Shown here one piece after another: positions 12,601 to 22,130 of a stretch of DNA of 64,000 nucleotides. The position numbers and the translations under genes were made by a program. Every line of letters begins with the position of its first letter. Position 1 is the stretch's first letter. Location of the stretch: NCBI RefSeq assembly GCF_017901175.1, contig NZ_CP072793.1:2852001-2916000 (forward strand), written 5' to 3'. The notes below the pieces were generated by a model, which was given only the letters and a program-made list of their open reading frames with translations, was not told the DNA's origin and did not search any database. Source of the DNA: Thiothrix unzii. GTDB taxonomy: Bacteria; Pseudomonadota; Gammaproteobacteria; Thiotrichales; Thiotrichaceae.

Positions 12601-13464
12601 ATGACCACGCCGACCACTTATATTTTGACCGTCACCTGCCCAGCGGCTACTGGGATTGTTGCCGCCATTACCGGGTTTCTCGCCGCCCAACAATGCTACA
12701 TTACTGAAATGGCGCAATACGACGATGAAATGACCCAGAAGTTTTTCTGTCGCATTATGTTCCGCCCTGCGAATACATCCAGCGATGCGATTGACAATAT
12801 CCGCCAACAATTCGCGGTGGTTGCCCAACAATTTACCCTGAGTTGGTTAATCACCAATGCCGCACGCCCTACCCGCGTCATGCTGATGGTATCCAAAGCC
12901 GATCATTGCCTCGTGGATTTGCTGTACCGCAAACACAAAGGCGATTTAAATATGCAGGTAGTGTGTGTCGTATCCAACCACACCGAATTGCGCTCCGTGG
13001 TGGAACGCGAAGGCATCCGCTTTATTTGCCTGCCCGTCGACAAAACCAATAAAGCTGATCAAGAAGCGCGAATGCTGGAAATCGTTGCAGAAATGCAGGC
13101 CGAACTGGTGGTATTAGCGCGTTACATGCAAATCCTCTCGAATGACACCTGCCGTAAACTCGAAGGCATGTGCATCAATATTCATCACTCGTTCTTACCC
13201 GGTTTCAAAGGCGCACGCCCGTATCACCAAGCTTACGACCGTGGGGTAAAACTGATTGGCGCAACCGCGCATTACGTCACCTCCGATTTAGACGAAGGCC
13301 CAATCATTGAGCAATCCGTTGAGCGCGTCGACCACACCTATTTACCTGATGACCTCGCCGCGTTAGGGCGCGATTTGGAAAACAGTGCGCTGGCAAAAGC
13401 GGTGCGTTTGCACATTGAGCGGCGCGTATTTGTGGATGGCAATAAAACCGTGGTGTTCAAATAA
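12601..13464 (+). CDS. purU: Formyltetrahydrofolate deformylase PurU
   Basis: Hydrolyses 10-formyl-THF to formate and THF, balancing one-carbon pools. An N-terminal ACT domain (residues 5-85) precedes the formyltransferase-fold catalytic domain, with the Asn/His region INIHHSFLPGFKGARPYHQA and the catalytic Asp in TSDLDEGPIIEQ. The 287 residues are normal for the family. A strong bidirectional terminator follows at once. Confidence 0.95.
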   Translation: MTTPTTYILTVTCPAATGIVAAITGFLAAQQCYITEMAQYDDEMTQKFFCRIMFRPANTSSDAIDNIRQQFAVVAQQFTLSWLITNAARPTRVMLMVSKADHCLVDLLYRKHKGDLNMQVVCVVSNHTELRSVVEREGIRFICLPVDKTNKADQEARMLEIVAEMQAELVVLARYMQILSNDTCRKLEGMCINIHHSFLPGFKGARPYHQAYDRGVKLIGATAHYVTSDLDEGPIIEQSVERVDHTYLPDDLAALGRDLENSALAKAVRLHIERRVFVDGNKTVVFK

Positions 13465-13489
13465 AAAAAGGGGCAAAAGCCCCTTTTTT
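13464..13489. terminator. Bidirectional Rho-independent terminator
   Basis: GGGGC-AAAA-GCCCC hairpin flanked by A6 on the left and T6 on the right. It can stop both purU and the convergent nhaD. Confidence 0.88.
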
Positions 13490-13507
13490 ACATCGAAACG
13501 TCGTGCG

Positions 13508-14929
13508 TTACATCAGTGCGGCATTGATCCACAAATGCGCCCAAATGCTCACGATGTAACCCAATGCGACTGCCCAAGTCCATTTCAGGTGTGAGCCAAA
13601 GGTGTAAACGCCGCGTGCCTGTCCCATCAAAGCCACGCCTGCTGCTGAACCAATCGACAACAACGAACCACCGACACCCGCCGTTAAGGTCACTAACAAC
13701 CACTGCCCGTGCGACATATCCGGGTGCATGGTAATCACCGCAAACATCACCGGAATATTATCCACCACTGCCGACAACAACCCGATCATCACATTCGCCC
13801 AAGTCACGCCCATGTCGGTGTAAAGCAATTCAGACACCATCGCCAGATAGCCGAATGCACCCAAACCACCGACGCACAGAATTACGCCGTAGAAGAACAT
13901 TAGCGTATCCCATTCCGCGCGTTGCACTTGATTGAAAATATCAAACCTCCCCACACCTTCCTCGGTATCATTACCGGGATTATGATCAGAAACCTTCAAA
14001 TACCAACCGTACAGTTGTAATACGCCCAAGCCTGTCATCATTCCCAACACCGGTGGTAAATGTAATGAATTGTGGAAAACGACCGCTGTAGCAATGGTTG
14101 CAATAAACAAGCCCAAAATAATAAAACCACCTTGCTTTACTTCCTCATGATCGCTCACCGCTGCCGGTTTACCTTTTTCAATGAAGAAAGACATGATCAA
14201 GGCGGGAATAAACCAGTTTAACAATGACGGAATGAACAGCGCGAAAAACTCACCAAATTTCACCAAACCCGCCTGCCACACCATCAAGGTAGTAATGTCA
14301 CCAAACGGACTCCACGCGCCACCCGCATTTGCCGCCACCACCAAATTGATGCAACCCATTGCCACGAACGCTGGTTTATCCGCAGCAACTGCCATCAACA
14401 CCGCCGCCATAAGCAATGCCGTGGTGAGGTTATCGGCAACAGGGGAAATAAAGAATGCCATAACCCCGGTAATCCAGAAAATCCAGTACAGGGAAAAACC
14501 TTTTGACACCAACCATGAACGTAACGCTGCAAACAGATTGCGTTCTTCTAAAGTATTGATGAACGTCATTGCTGCTAACAAAAATAAAAATAACTCACCG
14601 TATTCCAATAAGTTATGATCAAGAATCGCGGTCATCTGTTCCTGCATACCCAATTGACCGTAAGCCAAGGCCACCAGCACCCAGATAATCCCTGCGGCTA
14701 CAATCACTGGCTTAGACTTACGCATATGCAAACGTTCTTCGCCAATGACCACGGCATACGCGAACACAAACAGAATCAGCGCGGTAATGCCGAAACCCGT
14801 TCCCGTAAGATTTATCGCTTCACCGCCGCTGCCGCCACCACTCGCAACTGCCAGCAATGGCGAACACCAACCAACCAAGAGGAGCAGGCCGAGCAGCCAT
14901 CCCCGGAACGGATTCTTCATCATAATCAA
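13508..14929 (-). CDS. nhaD: Na+/H+ antiporter NhaD
   Basis: Polytopic inner-membrane antiporter of the ion-transporter (IT) superfamily. The 473 residues comprise roughly 12 hydrophobic helices, starting with a signal-like segment (LLGLLLLVGWCSPLLAVASG) that NhaD proteins also have. Conserved stretches FISPVADNLTTALLMAAV, AANAGGAWSPFGDITTLMVW and SAVVDNIPVMFAVI match NhaD. It is divergent from the Glt-family symporter and convergent with purU. Confidence 0.92.
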   Translation of the reverse strand: MIMMKNPFRGWLLGLLLLVGWCSPLLAVASGGGSGGEAINLTGTGFGITALILFVFAYAVVIGEERLHMRKSKPVIVAAGIIWVLVALAYGQLGMQEQMTAILDHNLLEYGELFLFLLAAMTFINTLEERNLFAALRSWLVSKGFSLYWIFWITGVMAFFISPVADNLTTALLMAAVLMAVAADKPAFVAMGCINLVVAANAGGAWSPFGDITTLMVWQAGLVKFGEFFALFIPSLLNWFIPALIMSFFIEKGKPAAVSDHEEVKQGGFIILGLFIATIATAVVFHNSLHLPPVLGMMTGLGVLQLYGWYLKVSDHNPGNDTEEGVGRFDIFNQVQRAEWDTLMFFYGVILCVGGLGAFGYLAMVSELLYTDMGVTWANVMIGLLSAVVDNIPVMFAVITMHPDMSHGQWLLVTLTAGVGGSLLSIGSAAGVALMGQARGVYTFGSHLKWTWAVALGYIVSIWAHLWINAALM

Positions 14930-15056
14930 AGCCTTTTGGTGAAATAAAACGCCATCATGTTAACACTGCTTGCTGCGTTGCACTACCCGTAAAACCCCAT
15001 CAACCCTTAATGTGCTACCCTCCAATACTCCACCCAAAAAACGAGGACACACCTTG

Positions 15057-16409
15057 ATGAGCACCACCAAATTAACCCTAACCGCCCAAGTCGTCATTGC
15101 CATGCTGCTCGGCATTACCGTCGGGCTGTTAATCAACGTTAGCGGGCTGAATGCCGCTGGCAGTTTTGTGAATGAATACATCGTCAACGGTTTATTCAAA
15201 GCCGTCGGCACGTTATTCGTTAACGCACTGAAAATGTTAGTCGTACCGCTGGTATTGTTCTCGTTGATTTGCGGGGTTTGCGGCATTGGCAACCTCAATA
15301 CCTTGGGGCGCGTCGGGGCAAAATCTTTCGTACTGTATCTATTGACCACCGCCATCGCGGTTGCTACCGCTGTTATTTTTGGCGTAACCGCTGGTATCGG
15401 GCAAGGAATGCAAGCCAGCACCGCCAGCACTTTCACGGGTAAAGAAGCCCCGCCCCTGCTAGATGTATTCACCAATATCATTCCCACCAACCCGATTGCG
15501 GCGATGGCAAACGGCGAAATGTTGCAGGTGATTTTTTTCGCGATTCTCGCCGGAGTCAGCATTTTGATGGTCGGCAAAAAAGCCAAACCGCTGGTCGAAG
15601 GCGCGGAACTCGCCAACGAAGTCATGATGAAAATGGTCAATATTGTGATGGCAGCCGCCCCCTACGCGGTATTCGCGCTGATTGCCAAAGCGATGGCGGA
15701 ACTGGGTTTTGAATTACTCAGCGTCTTGGTCGGTTACGTGCTGGTGTTGATCGCCGCACTAGTGTTCCACTTATTCGGCACGATGATGCTGCTGTTGAAA
15801 TTACTGTCAGGACTGAACCCGCTGCGCTTTATCAGCAAGATGCGCAATGTGCAGGTCTTCGCCTTTAGCACTGCCAGTTCTAACGCCACAATTCCTGTCA
15901 CCTTGCGTACTGTCACCGAACGCTTGGGAGTCAACAATTCCGTCGCCTCCTTCACCGTGCCGCTTGGCGCAACCATCAATATGGATGGCACGGCAATCAT
16001 GCAAGGTGTGGCAACCGTGTTTATCGCGCACGTCTACGGTGTTGACTTAAGCACCAGCGATTACCTCGTGGTGATTGCAATGGCGGTATTGGCTTCGATT
16101 GGTACAGCGGGTGTGCCGGGCGTAGGGCTGATTATGCTGTCAATGGTGTTTGTGCAAGTCGGCTTGCCGGTGGAAGGTATCGGCTTGATTCTGGGCGTTG
16201 ACCGCTTGCTGGATATGATGCGCACTGCGGTGAATGTGTCAGGTGACGCAGTAGTGTCGGTAATTGTAGCGAAAAGCGAAGGAAAATTAGACACTAGCGT
16301 TTACAATGACCCGACCGCAGGCGTTACTACGGGTGACATCGTGCTGGACGAAACCGCCGAGCGCGAATTAGCGGCAACGGTGGCAAGTACACACTCTCGC
16401 AAGGGTTAG
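15057..16409 (+). CDS. Dicarboxylate/amino acid:cation symporter (Glt/DAACS family)
   Basis: Elevator-type symporter importing dicarboxylates or Asp/Glu with Na+ or H+. The 450 residues have eight hydrophobic helices and the hairpin/binding motifs SSNATIPVTLR and NMDGTAIMQGVA, plus SIGTAGVPGVGLIMLSMV and DRLLDMMRTAVNVSGD, all diagnostic. The ATG at 15057 is chosen because an upstream in-frame extension adds a non-conserved basic leader, while ACGAGGACACACC sits before this start. The SdhD-like gene follows after 33 bases. Confidence 0.92.
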   Translation: MSTTKLTLTAQVVIAMLLGITVGLLINVSGLNAAGSFVNEYIVNGLFKAVGTLFVNALKMLVVPLVLFSLICGVCGIGNLNTLGRVGAKSFVLYLLTTAIAVATAVIFGVTAGIGQGMQASTASTFTGKEAPPLLDVFTNIIPTNPIAAMANGEMLQVIFFAILAGVSILMVGKKAKPLVEGAELANEVMMKMVNIVMAAAPYAVFALIAKAMAELGFELLSVLVGYVLVLIAALVFHLFGTMMLLLKLLSGLNPLRFISKMRNVQVFAFSTASSNATIPVTLRTVTERLGVNNSVASFTVPLGATINMDGTAIMQGVATVFIAHVYGVDLSTSDYLVVIAMAVLASIGTAGVPGVGLIMLSMVFVQVGLPVEGIGLILGVDRLLDMMRTAVNVSGDAVVSVIVAKSEGKLDTSVYNDPTAGVTTGDIVLDETAERELAATVASTHSRKG

Positions 16410-16442
16410 TTAGCACTACAGCGCATCATATTATAAGGGGCA

Positions 16443-16832
16443 ATGATGAACACAACGCAAAATAACCGGATGAAAAAAGCGCACAGGTTGGGCGGAATCA
16501 AAGCCGGTCAGCATCACTGGTGGCTACAACGGGTCACGGCTATTGCCTTGATCCCCTTAACACTGTGGGTAGTCTTCTCATTGGCCTCGCTGATTGGGCA
16601 AGATTACCTCACGGTAAAAATCTGGTTTACCCTGCCACACCATACCGTATTGTCGGTACTGTTTATCGTGACTGCTGCCTATCATGCCAGCCTTGGTTTG
16701 CAGGTCATTGTCGAGGATTACATCCACCACCTTGGTATCAAGCAAGCAATATTGATCACGCTCCGATTCTTGCTGATTCTGTTAGGCACATTGTGCACCA
16801 TTGTATTATTGCGGTTGGCATTCGTGTCTTGA
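16443..16832 (+). CDS. Succinate dehydrogenase membrane anchor subunit SdhD-like, orphan
   Basis: The 129 residues carry three membrane helices and features of SdhD: HHWWLQRVTAIALIPLTLW, AYHASLGLQVIVEDYIHH (heme/quinone-site His and the EDY motif) and a final hydrophobic helix. SdhD normally anchors SdhAB with SdhC, but no sdhC, sdhA or sdhB is present in the window. It follows the Glt-family symporter by 33 bases and may share its transcript. MKKAHRL at residue 10 is an alternative start. Confidence 0.8.
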   Translation: MMNTTQNNRMKKAHRLGGIKAGQHHWWLQRVTAIALIPLTLWVVFSLASLIGQDYLTVKIWFTLPHHTVLSVLFIVTAAYHASLGLQVIVEDYIHHLGIKQAILITLRFLLILLGTLCTIVLLRLAFVS

Positions 16833-16922
16833 TAAGAACTCACCAAGGGATGTGGTACGAACCTATACTGCACACCCTACATCACGCTCCCCAATGTGGT
16901 AACATCAACCACAATCAATTAA

Positions 16923-16939
16923 TGCACTATTTTCGTGCA
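16923..16939. promoter_or_regulatory. NtrC-box-like inverted repeat
   Basis: TGCACTATTTTCGTGCA has the 17-bp TGCAC-N7-GTGCA form of the enterobacterial glnA NtrC sites. It lies 24 bases upstream of a sigma-54-like promoter. The match is to the known consensus; binding is inferred. Confidence 0.5.
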
Positions 16940-16961
16940 TTATTGTTCTGCCCCGTTCCTT

Positions 16962-16977
16962 CGGCACGCACTGAGCT
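16962..16977 (+). promoter_or_regulatory. Sigma-54-like -24/-12 promoter
   Basis: CGGCACGCACTGAGCT carries the GG and GC dinucleotides with first G residues 12 bases apart, as in TGGCACG-N4-TTGC. It would start transcription near 16988 and give a leader of about 95 bases for the KamA-like gene. Confidence 0.5.
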
Positions 16978-17084
16978 TACTCCCTCATAAGTGCGTGTCT
17001 TTCGCCGGATACTGGCTCACGACCTGTATCCGTTTGCTTTCAAATGCCCATTCATTAACGGGTATTACGCAGAGGAGAGTTGTT

Positions 17085-18479
17085 ATGACACAACCTATTA
17101 AAATGACCGCCAATCAATTATTGGCTTCTGACCATCAAAAACCGTTCAAGGTGTATGCTGCACGGCATCTGGAACGTATTCCGCAAGTACAGGCATTACC
17201 CGCTAACATGCGTTTCGAGATGCAGGTAATTGCTAACGTGTTGCCGTTTCGCGTCAACGATTACGTACTGGAAAACCTGATCGACTGGGGAAACATTCCC
17301 GACGACCCGATGTTCCGGCTACTGTTCCCGCAACGGGAAATGCTGGCAGAGGACGATTTCAGCCTGATTGCCGATTTAATCAAACGCCAAGCCCCCGCCG
17401 AACAATTGGCGCAAGCAGTCGAAACAGTACGCACCAAACTCAACCCCCACCCTGCCGGACAAATGGAGCTGAATGTTCCGATTTTCCATCGCGAACGTGT
17501 ACAGGGCTTGCAGCATAAATACCGCGAAACCGTGCTATTTTTCCCCAGCCAAGGGCAAGTCTGCCATTCGTATTGCACCTTCTGTTTCCGTTGGCCGCAA
17601 TTTGTGGGCGACAAGGATTTACGCTTTGCCAGCAAGGAATCCGATGAACTGTTGCGTTACCTCAAACACCACACCCAAGTGTCCGACATCCTGTTCACGG
17701 GTGGCGACCCGATGGTGATGAAAACCGCCAATTTTGAGCCGTATTTGCGCGGCTTACTCAAACCGGGGTTGGAACATGTGCAAACCGTGCGTATTGGCAC
17801 CAAGTCATTAAGTTTCTGGCCTCAACGTTTTGTCACCGACCCCGACGCGGATGATTTATTGCGCTTACTGGAATCCTTGGTCAAAGCGGGCAAACATGTG
17901 GCGATCATGGCGCATTACAACCACTGGCGCGAACTGGATACGCCAATGGCGCACGAAGCCATCCGCCGCTTGCGCAGTACCGGGGCAATCATCCGCAGCC
18001 AAGGGCCGTTACTCAACCATATCAATGCTGACGCTGAGGTTTGGGCGAAAATGTGGCGCGAACAAGTACGCTTGGGCATTGTGCCGTACTACATGTTTGT
18101 GGAACGTGATACTGGCGCACAGCATTACTTTGAAGTGCCGCTTGCCAAAGCTTGGGAAATTTACCGCACCGCTATGCGGCGTGTCTCTGGTTTAGCGCGT
18201 ACTGCGCGTGGCCCTTCCATGAGTGCCAGCCCCGGCAAAATAGAGATTCAGGGCGTAACCAAAATTGATGGTGAAAAGGTATTTGTGCTGCGTTTCATTC
18301 AGGGGCGCAATCCTAATTGGGTGCAAAAGCCATTTTTTGCCAAATACGATGAACAGGCAACCTGGTTGAATCACCTTAAACCGGCGTTTGGTGCAAAGCA
18401 GTTTTTCTACGAGGCAGAATACGCCGACATGATTGCGCACCGTCAGGAAATTCTCAACGAGCTGGAAGGGGAGTGTTAA
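17085..18479 (+). CDS. KamA-family radical SAM protein (lysine 2,3-aminomutase-like)
   Basis: The 464 residues carry the radical SAM cysteine motif CHSYCTFCFRW and the TGGDPM segment of the KamA family, with a C-terminal region SASPGKIEIQG resembling the PLP/binding part of aminomutases. Substrate is uncertain: it differs from EpmB (about 340 residues) and from classical clostridial KamA. The ATG at 17085 is chosen over an upstream GTG because of the ribosome site GAGGAGAG. Upstream signals suggest sigma-54/NtrC control, which would fit amino-acid use under nitrogen limitation. A terminator follows. Confidence 0.8.
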   Translation: MTQPIKMTANQLLASDHQKPFKVYAARHLERIPQVQALPANMRFEMQVIANVLPFRVNDYVLENLIDWGNIPDDPMFRLLFPQREMLAEDDFSLIADLIKRQAPAEQLAQAVETVRTKLNPHPAGQMELNVPIFHRERVQGLQHKYRETVLFFPSQGQVCHSYCTFCFRWPQFVGDKDLRFASKESDELLRYLKHHTQVSDILFTGGDPMVMKTANFEPYLRGLLKPGLEHVQTVRIGTKSLSFWPQRFVTDPDADDLLRLLESLVKAGKHVAIMAHYNHWRELDTPMAHEAIRRLRSTGAIIRSQGPLLNHINADAEVWAKMWREQVRLGIVPYYMFVERDTGAQHYFEVPLAKAWEIYRTAMRRVSGLARTARGPSMSASPGKIEIQGVTKIDGEKVFVLRFIQGRNPNWVQKPFFAKYDEQATWLNHLKPAFGAKQFFYEAEYADMIAHRQEILNELEGEC

Positions 18480-18490
18480 TTTCATAACCA

Positions 18491-18544
18491 GCGGGATGTG
18501 CGCAAAACATCCTCAAAAGATGCTGCACATCCTGCGAGTTTTTT
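18491..18544 (+). terminator. Rho-independent terminator of the KamA-like gene
   Basis: Eleven-base stem GCGGGATGTGC/GCACATCCTGC with one G-U pair, loop of about 23 bases, then GAGTTTTTT. Confidence 0.75.
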
Positions 18545-18651
18545 ACACTTTCGTGCCCAAAAAATTTGCGCTTTGCCAGTTTAACTGCTTTACTCAAGGT
18601 CAGCCCTTTATTTGAAAGGGCGCAGTGATTGCCATTGGAAGGATAAATCTC

Positions 18652-18834
18652 ATGAAAAACAACCGTTACCCTGTGGTATTTCCGCATATTTCCGAGAATA
18701 CAAAATTCATTGTCGTATTGTGTGCAGTGCTACTGGGCAGTGCTTTAATGGCAGGACTCGGTGATAAACCATCTACGTCTGAAATGGCGCAAGAAGAAAA
18801 ACAAGCACCAGAAATTACTGAAAATACAGGATAA
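18652..18834 (+). CDS. Small single-helix membrane protein
   Basis: Sixty residues with one hydrophobic helix (about 18-37, FIVVLCAVLLGSALMAGLG) and an acidic, hydrophilic tail. A good AAGGAT ribosome site lies seven bases before the ATG at 18652, and an upstream in-frame start is less likely. It has no recognisable domain and stands between a terminator and the convergent usp gene. Confidence 0.55.
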   Translation: MKNNRYPVVFPHISENTKFIVVLCAVLLGSALMAGLGDKPSTSEMAQEEKQAPEITENTG

Positions 18835-18977
18835 AAAAAGCCACTCAACCCCAGAGAGAGTTTGAACCTAGGGAAAAGTGACTATAAGCCTGTTTACTAA
18901 GTGGAGATCAGTAAAACTTCAAGCGGGGGCAATACTAACACAAAATGCCCCGAACTGAGGCTTAATCTCGACCATTT

Positions 18978-19844
18978 TCAGCGTAATAGCAGTGTCGGAA
19001 TTCGCGCCAGACGCAGCAACTCATTGGTTTTGCTACCAAACAGCCAACTGCGCCACGCCGAATGCGCATACGCGCCCATGATCAACACGTCGATATTGCG
19101 TTCCTGCACTTGCGCGGCAATCACCTGTTGCGGATCGCCCGCCAACAACGCGGTATGCGCTTCAAACCCTGCCGCTTCCAGCGTGGTTTTCGCCCACTCC
19201 AACTGTTTGCGCAAGCCTTTGCCCGCTTCGCCGGAAGTAATCACATGAATCGGCAAACCCACAAATAACGGGCAAGCCGTAATCAGTTCCACGCCTTTGC
19301 GCGACAAACCGCCACCGTCAAACGCAATCATTACCCGTTCCGGCACTTTGAAATCGTCGGTGATCGTTAGGATCGGGCGGTGCAAGGCACGCACCACGTT
19401 TTCCACATTGCGCCCTAAGTCGCGCTGGGTGGTTTCCGCCGATTGCCCGCGCCGACCGAGAATGAACATGCGCACCGCGTCTTCCTGTTCGATCAGCGTA
19501 TCGGTCAATGCACCGTGGCGTTGGCGCATGTCGGGGGCTTCCACTCCAGCGGCAATGGCACGCTCCCGCAAGCGATTCAGGAAGACGCGCCCCTGTTCAC
19601 GCGCTTGCTTGCTGAACGCGGCATCTTCCGCCGACAATTCTTGCAGCAACAGGTTTTGCGCATCCATCCCAATCGCGCCGCTGTGGTCGTGATTGTGGCG
19701 TGAACGTTCGGGGTGACGATCCAGAATATGCAGGAATTCCAACGGCAAACCCATGCGGGAAGCTACCCACGCTGCATAATCTGCCACATGATTGGCGTAA
19801 TGTGACTGGTCAACGCACGCCAAAATCTTGTTTTCAGGTTTCAT
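18978..19844 (-). CDS. Universal stress protein, tandem UspA domains
   Basis: Cytoplasmic protein of 288 residues with two UspA folds (about 1-155 and 160-288). The second domain has an ATP-binding-like stretch, GAYAHSAWRSWLFGSKTNELL, close to the G-2X-G-9X-G(S/T) pattern; the first has a related GRRGQSAET. It lies 12 bases downstream of the SulP transporter on the same strand and is probably co-transcribed, an association that suggests a role in regulating or accompanying that transporter. Confidence 0.88.
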   Translation of the reverse strand: MKPENKILACVDQSHYANHVADYAAWVASRMGLPLEFLHILDRHPERSRHNHDHSGAIGMDAQNLLLQELSAEDAAFSKQAREQGRVFLNRLRERAIAAGVEAPDMRQRHGALTDTLIEQEDAVRMFILGRRGQSAETTQRDLGRNVENVVRALHRPILTITDDFKVPERVMIAFDGGGLSRKGVELITACPLFVGLPIHVITSGEAGKGLRKQLEWAKTTLEAAGFEAHTALLAGDPQQVIAAQVQERNIDVLIMGAYAHSAWRSWLFGSKTNELLRLARIPTLLLR

Positions 19845-19856
19845 GGGGGTTGCTCC

Positions 19857-21344
19857 TTAATGGCTTGCCAGCGGGTCGGTGGCATCGGCTTTGTCGTGCG
19901 TCCCGAAACGGTCAATCAAGGTAGCACTGGCTTCATTCAAACCGACCACCTCCACTTCCGTACCTTCACGACGAAACTTCACCACCACTTTGTCGAGCGC
20001 ACCCACCGCCGTTAAATCCCAAAAATGCGCCCGACTGACATCAATTTGCACCTTATCCAGCACATCCTTGAAATCGAACGAGGCAATAAATGCATCGGCT
20101 GACGCAAAAAACACCTGCCCCACCACGTCGTAAACGCGCATCCGCCCCTCGTCTTCCGAACGCGATTTCACAAACATAAACCGCCCAATCTTGTTGGCGA
20201 AGAAGAAGCCTGACAGTAACACCCCGACCAATACGCCTTGCGCCAGATCATGCGTCGCCACCACCACTGCTACCGTAGCAATCATAGTGGCATTGAAACT
20301 TTTCGGGTGTTCACGCAATTTACGCACCGAATCCCAGTTGAACGTGCCAATCGACACCATGATCATCACCGCCACCAATGCCGCCATCGGGATTTGCGCC
20401 ACCCAGTCGCCGATGAACACAATCATCAGCAGCAAAAATGCACCCGCCACAAACGTGGACAACCGCCCGCGCCCGCCAGATTTCACATTGATCACCGACT
20501 GCCCAATCATCGCACAACCCGCCATGCCACCCAGGAAACCCGTGGCAATGTTCGCCACGCCCTGCCCCACACACTCGCGTTTTTTATTGCTGGTGGAATC
20601 GGTTAAATCATCCACAATCGTCGCCGTCATCAACGACTCCAGCAAACCCACCACCGCCAGCGTTACCGACACGGGGAAAATAATCGTCAGCGTTTCCCAA
20701 TTCAGCGGAATATCCGGCAACAAAAACACCGGCAGGCTATCCGGCAACGCGCCCATATCGCCAACCGTGCGAATCTCCAGCCCAAACGCCATCGCCACCG
20801 CGCTCAACACCACGATTGCCACCAACGGCGATGGCACGGCTTTGGTCACATACGGGAATAGGTAAATAATCCCCAAACCGGCGGCAACCATTGCATACAC
20901 CAGCCAGCCATGCCCGACCAGCTCCGGTAATTGCGCCATAAAAATCAGAATCGCCAGCGCATTCACAAAACCAACAATCACCGCCCGCGACACAAAGCGC
21001 ATCAGCAAATCCAAGCGCAGCATCCCCGCCACAATCTGCAATACGCCTGTGAGCAAGGTTGCCGCAAACAAATACTGCAAACCGTGATCTTTCACCAGCA
21101 TCACCATGACCAAGGCCATTGCGCCCGTCGCAGCGGAAATCATCCCCGGACGACCGCCCGCAAATGCAATCACCACTGCCATACTGAACGAGGCATACAG
21201 CCCCACTTTCGGATCAACGCCCGCAATAATTGAAAAAGCGATGGCTTCGGGAATGAGTGCCAAAGCGACGACGAGTCCGGCAAGCAGGTCATTTTTGACA
21301 TTGCCGAACCAATCCTGTTGGAGAGATTGCATACTGTAGTCCAC
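19857..21344 (-). CDS. SulP-family inorganic anion transporter with STAS domain
   Basis: Polytopic transporter of 495 residues with the SulP core (about 1-380, including [25 protein letters not shown] and [17 protein letters not shown]) and a C-terminal STAS domain (about 400-480). SulP proteins carry sulfate, bicarbonate or other anions; BicA-like bicarbonate uptake or sulfate transport are both possible and the sequence alone does not decide. It follows gspN by 15 bases and precedes usp. Confidence 0.88.
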   Translation of the reverse strand: MDYSMQSLQQDWFGNVKNDLLAGLVVALALIPEAIAFSIIAGVDPKVGLYASFSMAVVIAFAGGRPGMISAATGAMALVMVMLVKDHGLQYLFAATLLTGVLQIVAGMLRLDLLMRFVSRAVIVGFVNALAILIFMAQLPELVGHGWLVYAMVAAGLGIIYLFPYVTKAVPSPLVAIVVLSAVAMAFGLEIRTVGDMGALPDSLPVFLLPDIPLNWETLTIIFPVSVTLAVVGLLESLMTATIVDDLTDSTSNKKRECVGQGVANIATGFLGGMAGCAMIGQSVINVKSGGRGRLSTFVAGAFLLLMIVFIGDWVAQIPMAALVAVMIMVSIGTFNWDSVRKLREHPKSFNATMIATVAVVVATHDLAQGVLVGVLLSGFFFANKIGRFMFVKSRSEDEGRMRVYDVVGQVFFASADAFIASFDFKDVLDKVQIDVSRAHFWDLTAVGALDKVVVKFRREGTEVEVVGLNEASATLIDRFGTHDKADATDPLASH

Positions 21345-21359
21345 GATTTGAAAATGAAT

Positions 21360-22130
21360 TTATTGAGCGAGCGGCAACGAGCCTTGCTTTTCAATGCGGT
21401 AACGCCCATCTGCCTGTGGTGCTCCGGCAATCCAGCTTAAGCCTTGGCTTAATTGAGCGGCGGCGGTGGGAATAGGTTGGAGGTTGAGGGTAAGCTGGTA
21501 TTGTCCATCGGGTTGCAGTTGCCCGGTTCCATCCAGTGTCAACGCAGCATCGGGCGCGGAACTCAACGTCAGTTGCTGCCCGCTTGCCTCATCCGCCGTC
21601 AATACCGCATTGTAATCACCGAATATCTGCGGCGATTGGGTAATGCCCGCCTGCTGCCAAGTCAGCGTGCCATTAGCCTGCGGGATGGAGCCTTGCGCCC
21701 AAGCCACATCGGTTAAAGCTGCCTGCAACTGCCCCCGCAATGGCGGGATTTGATAACGCTGTAAATACGGGGCTAAACTTTGCGCCGGAATATCGGCAAG
21801 CTTTACCTGTTCACACTGCACCGCGCCCGTCACGCCGAATGCGCAAGCGGCATCGAGCGTACCACCGGCAGCCCATTGTGCCTGCACGTTTACCGCTGCT
21901 TTACCGCGCAATAAGGCCAATGCCTGAAAATCCCACTGCACCTGACGCAACCGCATATTTTGCCAGACCACACTGTGCGCTGAACCCTGCCACAATGTGC
22001 CGCTAACCCCTTGTAAGGTAACGGGTAACAGTGTCGCTGCGCGTTGTGTTACCCAGTGTGCCGGTACTTGCGACACGGCGGTAATTAGAAAACTGGCTAT
22101 CCCTGCCATCACGAGTACGCGCTTTTTCAT
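21360..22130 (-). CDS. gspN: Type II secretion system protein N (GspN)
   Basis: Bitopic inner-membrane accessory protein of the type II secretion system. One N-terminal helix (MAGIASFLITAVSQVPA) precedes a periplasmic beta-rich domain with the GspN hallmark LQGVSGTLWQGSAHSV near residues 40-55. The ATG overlaps the gspM stop as ATGA. Last gsp gene of the cluster. Confidence 0.88.
   Translation of the reverse strand: MKKRVLVMAGIASFLITAVSQVPAHWVTQRAATLLPVTLQGVSGTLWQGSAHSVVWQNMRLRQVQWDFQALALLRGKAAVNVQAQWAAGGTLDAACAFGVTGAVQCEQVKLADIPAQSLAPYLQRYQIPPLRGQLQAALTDVAWAQGSIPQANGTLTWQQAGITQSPQIFGDYNAVLTADEASGQQLTLSSAPDAALTLDGTGQLQPDGQYQLTLNLQPIPTAAAQLSQGLSWIAGAPQADGRYRIEKQGSLPLAQ

Noticed and set aside
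16520-16990. 156-codon plus-strand frame over the SdhD-like gene
   Set aside because: It overlaps the well-supported SdhD frame and its translation has no membrane pattern or family features.
18835-18900. Terminator after the small membrane protein gene
   Set aside because: Only weak complementary segments and no T-run on either strand.
20191-20865. Long Thr/Ile/Asn-rich plus-strand frame
   Set aside because: Antisense shadow of the SulP transporter; composition typical of reversed membrane codons.
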